From assembly GCA_009776675.1 (NCBI GenBank), contig WRNK01000045.1, positions 1-8,460 of the forward strand: a stretch of 8,460 nucleotides of DNA, written 5' to 3'. A program made the translations under genes and the position numbers. This stretch comes from Methanimicrococcus sp. GTDB lineage: Archaea > Halobacteriota > Methanosarcinia > Methanosarcinales > Methanosarcinaceae. Below are positions 4,849 to 8,460 of the stretch, piece after piece. The first letter of the stretch is position 1, and each line of letters starts with the position of its first letter. The notes beneath the pieces were generated by a model. The model worked only from the letters and a program-made list of their open reading frames with translations. It was not told where the DNA came from and did not search any database.

Positions 4849-5073
4849 TTACTCATCAACCGGCGTAATCAAAATGATGTTATTTCCTCTCAAAACAACA
4901 GAGTTGAGCGATCTTTCTCTTTGACCATTAACGATTTCAACAGTGTCGATCAAGTGAAGGTTCATGTAATCATCAACTGTGCTGAGCGTTCCTTCAAGAA
5001 GATTTGCATCTCCTTTCATTTCAACAAGAACACGTGATCCGATAATTTTTTGAACTTTTTTATTTGGGAACAA
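4849..5073 (-). CDS. LSm/Sm-like archaeal RNA-binding protein (SmAP), 74 aa
   Basis: This is a complete Sm-fold protein. An N-terminal helix (KKVQKIIG) leads into the Sm1 motif, about residues 13-45 (VLVEMKGDANLLEGTLSTVD, then DYMNLHL), with the RNA-binding D35-x2-N38 pattern. The Sm2 motif, about 56-70, is NSVVLRGNNIILI with R62-G63-N64. Archaeal Sm-like proteins form hexameric or heptameric rings that bind U-rich single-stranded RNA and take part in RNA processing and tRNA-related functions. The length (74 aa) is usual. The start is TTG at 5071-5073; no in-frame ATG fits, and GAGGG (5080-5084) stands 6 nt upstream. In many euryarchaea lsm is followed by the L37e ribosomal gene, but here the next gene, 58 bp on, is the RPC34-like protein. 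The short gap, without a strong T run, supports co-transcription. U-rich sequence at 5104-5118 probably separates it from the DUF3467 gene upstream. Confidence 0.93.
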   Translation of the reverse strand: MFPNKKVQKIIGSRVLVEMKGDANLLEGTLSTVDDYMNLHLIDTVEIVNGQRERSLNSVVLRGNNIILITPVDE

Positions 5074-5079
5074 AATAAT

Positions 5080-5084
5080 CCCTC
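5080..5084 (-). promoter_or_regulatory. Ribosome-binding site deciding a TTG start for LSm
   Basis: GAGGG on the minus strand lies 6 nt before TTG (5073-5071). The only nearby ATG, about 15 bases further upstream, is out of frame, and the first internal Met is inside the Sm1 strand. The site therefore fixes the unusual TTG start. Confidence 0.7.
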
Positions 5085-5103
5085 GCTTTCATTTTACATT
5101 TCA

Positions 5104-5118
5104 AAAATAAAAAAATAT
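5104..5118 (-). terminator. U-rich tract after the DUF3467-type gene
   Basis: On the minus strand this reads as runs of T interrupted by single A (TTTTTTTATTTTT core), about 95 bp beyond the stop codon at 5212. It could end the DUF3467 transcript or serve as an AT-rich promoter part for LSm; the sequence cannot distinguish these. Confidence 0.35.
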
Positions 5119-5129
5119 CCAAAATTTGT

Positions 5130-5144
5130 TTTATTTCAAATAAA
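5130..5144. promoter_or_regulatory. Palindrome upstream of LSm
   Basis: TTTATTT and AAATAAA form perfect 7-bp arms with one central C, 57 bp upstream of the LSm start. The geometry (7-1-7, central C) equals that of the palindrome at 921-935, but the arm sequences differ. Being all AT, it may simply be chance. Confidence 0.2.
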
Positions 5145-5211
5145 TTTCGGCATTTTTAATTGCATCCAATGCATATAAATGTTTAGAACAATTTGCTTTC
5201 AAAAAGATACA

Positions 5212-5688
5212 TTAAGCGTATCCTTCAAGCAATTTGTTGTGCTTATCCTCATCGTCGTCGGCGTTTCCAAAACTTCCCGGAGCTGCGTTTTTGATAATCG
5301 GTCCGAACTTTTTTTCATAATCTTGGACATTTTGATTCAGCCAGCGTGCCAATTCAAAGGCAGCTGTCGGAGAAAGTACAATTTCTGATCCGATTTTTCG
5401 CTGAATTTTTCGAACACCATCGGGGCGACCAATTTCCGGCTCATCATTATAAAATTTGATTCGAAAATCATAGATATTATTCACACCAATCGCACCGATT
5501 GCATAAAACGATTTAAAATCTTCTTCTTTTGAAACTTCAATAACAATATCAATACGCTGCCCTCCGGCAGGTTTTGGTGCTGCATTTCCGTCCTTTTTTT
5601 CAGCATTTGCTGGGTTTGCCGGTGCATTCGGCTCGATAACAAATTGATTCTTTTTCATATTTGCATTTTTATTATCCATGTCTGTCAT
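5212..5688 (-). CDS. DUF3467-type protein, 158 aa
   Basis: A disordered N-terminus rich in N, A, P and K (about 1-44) precedes a folded core at about 45-130. The core starts RIDIVIEVSKEEDFKSFYAI, has GVNNIYDFRIKFYNDEPE in the middle, and ends with the helix LARWLNQNVQDYEKKFG (113-129). The order of an antiparallel sheet with an FDFR-like strand and a final helix ending in YEKxFG is the pattern I associate with DUF3467, a small bacterial and archaeal family of unknown function. The usual family length is about 100 aa, so the extra N- and C-terminal tails (the latter ending in DDDED and KLLEGYA) are additions. It is cytoplasmic, with no cysteines. The first ATG (5688) is preferred over Met4 because GAGATGA (5696-5702), one mismatch from GAGGTGA, lies 7 nt upstream. 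The gene follows the helicase by 134 bp of AT-rich sequence. Confidence 0.85.
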   Translation of the reverse strand: MTDMDNKNANMKKNQFVIEPNAPANPANAEKKDGNAAPKPAGGQRIDIVIEVSKEEDFKSFYAIGAIGVNNIYDFRIKFYNDEPEIGRPDGVRKIQRKIGSEIVLSPTAAFELARWLNQNVQDYEKKFGPIIKNAAPGSFGNADDDEDKHNKLLEGYA

Positions 5689-5822
5689 TGTGATTTCATC
5701 TCTGTCAGGAATAAATTTTACATTTGTTTTAACTCATTTCATCTCAAATTTGTTTTTATGTTAATTGCGTTTTGTGTTAATTGTGTTAATTATGTTTTAT
5801 TTTCTTATATTTACTTATCTTG

Positions 5823-8309
5823 TCATCCGCTGATTTTCAGTCTCAATGCCTTGGCATCAGCCGCCGATTCATTCTTTTTCATGGTTTTGGCAATCAGCTC
5901 GACAGCTTCTAAGTTTCTGACGGCATCTTCTAAATAGGAGAAGACGTCACCGGCATAGGCAGTGATGCCGTATTCTTCTTCCAATTTTTTAATAATCTCA
6001 ATCGGTTCAAGCCCTTTTGTCCGAAGCAAAATGATTTTTTCCGAAAACTTGCGCTCAGCACAGCCGCAATAGGGTGATTCTTTACAAGAACAGACAATCA
6101 TGTCCGCTGCAAAATTCAGCAATAATTTTTGATACTTCGGGCTGACGTCTTTTAAGACGCTGCCGTCAAACATGATATCCAAAAACGCACCCTGAAAAAC
6201 ACGCGCCGGCAAATTCATACGCAATTCTTTTGAAATTTGTTCGGCATATTTGAATACAGCCCCCCCAAAAAAGTCCAAATTTGTAATAATCCGAAGAGCT
6301 GAGACATTTGCTTTGAGGGAATCCATGATCATGAACGTTTTTGAAACCGATAAAAAATAAGCTGAGGCAATTCTTCCAATGTCGGTTTGCTTGACATTTT
6401 CGCCCTTCATCTCTATAAATTTGTATTTTTGAAGTTTGAGAAGCATTGCGTTTTCACTGACGGACCCAAACATCGTTTTGGTGATTTTCAACAAATCTTT
6501 TTTTATGGACGTCACGGAAACCGATGCCAATAATTCTTCAAGCTGACTTTCTTCATCATACTCAAATCCTTCTTCCGAAAGTGTTCCTTTCAAAAGCGCA
6601 AGTGCGACATCTTCTTCGGTCTCTTTGGAGGATGCATAGAATTTTTTGGGAACAGCCATTAAAACAACAATGCCTCTGTCATGGTAATCCGGTCTTCCGG
6701 CCCGTCCGCTCATTTGAAGGAAATCTTGAACTGTCAGCCAATCAATTCCCATCGCAAGGGATTCAAAAATAACCTGCGACGCCGGAAAATCCACACCGGC
6801 GGCAAGTGCAGCCGTTGTGACGACAACCGGAATTTCTCCGCGCGCAAATTTTGTCTCGACCGTTTTTCTTTCTTTTTGATTCAGCCCCGCATGATAGTAA
6901 GCCGCCGGCATTGGAAGAGATGCAGCAATGCTTTGGCAGTTGGCACGCGAGTTTGTAAAAATGATTGTTTGACCGCGATGCCCTTTAGAAGATTTCATTC
7001 GAAATTCGTCAGAAACAAGCTGTGTCATTAATCTCAGCTTTTCATATTCTTGAACAAAAAGCAGGTGGCGGTCAATCGGAACCGGCCTGTGTTCATAAAT
7101 AACAAGGGAAGCATCCAATTTTTTGGAAAACATATCAGGATTGCCGACAGTGGCTGACAGATAAATGAATTGAGCATCCGGCGCGGTATAGCGCAGCCGT
7201 GCGATGAGCCCGTCTAATCGGTGACCTCGCTCATCATCTGTTATCATATGCACCTCGTCAATGACAACCGTTCCGATTTTTCCAAGGCTGTCCGCATTTC
7301 CAAGACGCAGAATGTGATCAATGCCTTCGTATGTTCCGACAATGATGTCGGCATCAAGTGTTTTTTTCATGAAGGCGGTTTCTTTGGTTTTGATCATCTC
7401 GGCACCGATTCGGATGGACGTTTTCAGCCCGATTTCATCGTAACGCTGTGTGAATTGGTCATACTTTTGATTGGCAAGTGCCACAAGCGGCACCAAATAA
7501 AGCATTTTTCCTTTTTTATTCAGACAGTTTTCGATGCCTGCCAATTCCCCGATCAATGTTTTTCCGGTGGCGGTGGCGGACATGATCATGAGATTTTTTC
7601 TTTCAAAAAGACCGGCGTCAACCGCCAATGATTGAACCGGCATCAAATCTTTGGATTTTTTTAAAAGAAGATTTTTAAATATTCGATGAATCGGAAGCGT
7701 TTTAATCGCCGTTTTTTTCTCTTTCGTTGATGAACAGACGGTATCATATTTTGTCACATCGTCATCCAAATGCGTGACATTCAACATTGAGAGCGTTTTA
7801 TCAAAATCTTTGGTTCGGCTCAGCACATTTTCAAAAAACTCAATCGTTGCATCGCTCATATTGTGCTTGGAATTTCGAAGTGCCTTTTTCAATTCATCCC
7901 TTGCACAATCGGGACAAATCACTTCTTTGCCGTATTTGACAGATGATTTGTTAATAAAATTAAACCGCTTATTTAGCAGACAAAACCGACAGATATCGAC
8001 ACGTTCAAATTTCAATTGAAACGCCTGTAGCATATCCGTCAGCTGACAATCCTTTTCCGGCGGCGTGTCTTTTGAAATAATAATTCGATTGGCTTTTTTC
8101 AAAAGTTCGAGAAATATCTTTGACGGCACATATTCTTCATCGGAAAGTTCCTTCCCTTCCTTTTTCAAAACACGAATCTTATGGGGTCGATATCCGGCAG
8201 TATTATGTTTCATCTCAAGTTCGCCAAACCAAAGCGGCTCCCTTTTTTTGTCTTCAATGACCATGACCGAAAATTTCTGTCCTTTTCCGGCAAAAACAAC
8301 CCATAACAT
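5823..8309 (-). CDS. Large archaeal DExH-box superfamily 2 helicase with two cysteine clusters, 828 aa
   Basis: All helicase motifs are present: a Q-like VQ at 225-226, Walker A SATATGKT (244-251), Ia PLVALANQKY (274-283), DEVH (351-354), SAT (385-387), IV TIIFTNSR (448-455), V TTAALAAGVDFP (498-509) and VI QMSGRAGRP (532-540). These place it near Ski2-like/Hel308 enzymes, which unwind nucleic acid using ATP. The N-terminal 200 residues are not a standard helicase part and hold C107-x2-C110 and C132-x2-C135, a probable zinc ribbon. The C-terminus adds C740-x-C742-x5-C748-x-C750 and a helical tail. I recall archaeal helicases with a C-terminal DUF5814 domain of this sort, but have not confirmed it. 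The substrate (DNA or RNA) is unknown; it is not clearly Hel308, since the N-terminal region is extra. The ATG start (MLWVVFAGKG) lacks a strong Shine-Dalgarno; a TATA-like TTTTTAAAC near 8334-8345 may give a nearly leaderless transcript. No clear T-run follows the stop at 5823, so readthrough into the DUF3467 gene is possible. Confidence 0.93.
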   Translation of the reverse strand: MLWVVFAGKGQKFSVMVIEDKKREPLWFGELEMKHNTAGYRPHKIRVLKKEGKELSDEEYVPSKIFLELLKKANRIIISKDTPPEKDCQLTDMLQAFQLKFERVDICRFCLLNKRFNFINKSSVKYGKEVICPDCARDELKKALRNSKHNMSDATIEFFENVLSRTKDFDKTLSMLNVTHLDDDVTKYDTVCSSTKEKKTAIKTLPIHRIFKNLLLKKSKDLMPVQSLAVDAGLFERKNLMIMSATATGKTLIGELAGIENCLNKKGKMLYLVPLVALANQKYDQFTQRYDEIGLKTSIRIGAEMIKTKETAFMKKTLDADIIVGTYEGIDHILRLGNADSLGKIGTVVIDEVHMITDDERGHRLDGLIARLRYTAPDAQFIYLSATVGNPDMFSKKLDASLVIYEHRPVPIDRHLLFVQEYEKLRLMTQLVSDEFRMKSSKGHRGQTIIFTNSRANCQSIAASLPMPAAYYHAGLNQKERKTVETKFARGEIPVVVTTAALAAGVDFPASQVIFESLAMGIDWLTVQDFLQMSGRAGRPDYHDRGIVVLMAVPKKFYASSKETEEDVALALLKGTLSEEGFEYDEESQLEELLASVSVTSIKKDLLKITKTMFGSVSENAMLLKLQKYKFIEMKGENVKQTDIGRIASAYFLSVSKTFMIMDSLKANVSALRIITNLDFFGGAVFKYAEQISKELRMNLPARVFQGAFLDIMFDGSVLKDVSPKYQKLLLNFAADMIVCSCKESPYCGCAERKFSEKIILLRTKGLEPIEIIKKLEEEYGITAYAGDVFSYLEDAVRNLEAVELIAKTMKKNESAADAKALRLKISG

Positions 8310-8393
8310 TGAAAACTCAAAGTCGGTCGAAGTTTAAAAATGTTTCATAAATGATTGCGGAAATTAAACTTTAAAAGAGATAAAGAAAAAAAA

Positions 8394-8433
8394 GGAAAAA
8401 AGGAAAAAAGGAAAAAAGGAAAAAAGGAAAAAT
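8394..8433. repeat. 8-bp tandem repeat (GGAAAAAA), five copies, upstream of the helicase
   Basis: GGAAAAAA begins at 8394, 8402, 8410, 8418 and 8426 (the last unit ends in T), inside a longer purine-only tract. On the minus strand this is a pyrimidine tract about 85-125 bp upstream of the helicase start. No gene is seen from 8310 to the window end. A microsatellite-like array could vary in length and change helicase promoter spacing, but no function is shown. Confidence 0.8.
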
Positions 8434-8460
8434 GAAAAGAAAAAGGAAAGATTTTTTTCA

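Overview
The window looks like chromosomal DNA from an AT-rich methanogenic archaeon, probably of the Methanosarcinales. The evidence is an archaeal LSm (Sm-like) protein, a winged-helix protein with a four-cysteine C-terminal domain resembling archaeal/eukaryotic RPC34, a DUF5611-type protein, a large archaeal DExH helicase, tRNAs without encoded CCA ends, oligo-T terminators and TATA-like promoters. The order and genus are recognised from memory of protein families, not from a search. A small host-associated relative such as Methanimicrococcus would fit the low GC, but that is a guess.

Layout. Bases 1-293 (+) are the 3' end of a membrane-anchored surface or secreted protein. It converges on a 100-aa conserved hypothetical gene (497-799, -). 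The gap between them holds a 17-bp hairpin and A-rich tracts. A divergent intergenic region leads to a DUF5611-like gene (957-1271, +), then an imperfect hairpin, tRNA-Thr(GGU) (1401-1472, +) and its oligo-T terminator. From there to the end everything reads on the minus strand. In transcription order from the right these are the DExH helicase (5823-8309), a DUF3467-type protein (5212-5688), LSm (4849-5073, TTG start), the long RPC34-like protein (2586-4790), tRNA-Glu(UUC) (2274-2348) and a four-helix membrane protein (1554-2105).

The standout is the gene at 2586-4790. A compact C-terminal module (winged helix plus C-x2-C-x3-C-x4-C) sits behind about 570 residues of low-complexity lysine-rich sequence. 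This tail contains twenty exact-length 9-aa repeats (KATVSKSVP type) and nine 21-24-aa repeats with alternating basic and acidic blocks. The design recalls histone-H1-like tails fused to a transcription-factor-like head. LSm lies 58 bp upstream on the same strand, so the two are probably co-transcribed and link RNA binding with transcription or nucleoid functions.

The helicase has all Ski2-like motifs plus two separate cysteine clusters. The DUF3467 protein between it and LSm has no known function. No mobile element, CRISPR array or defence system was found.
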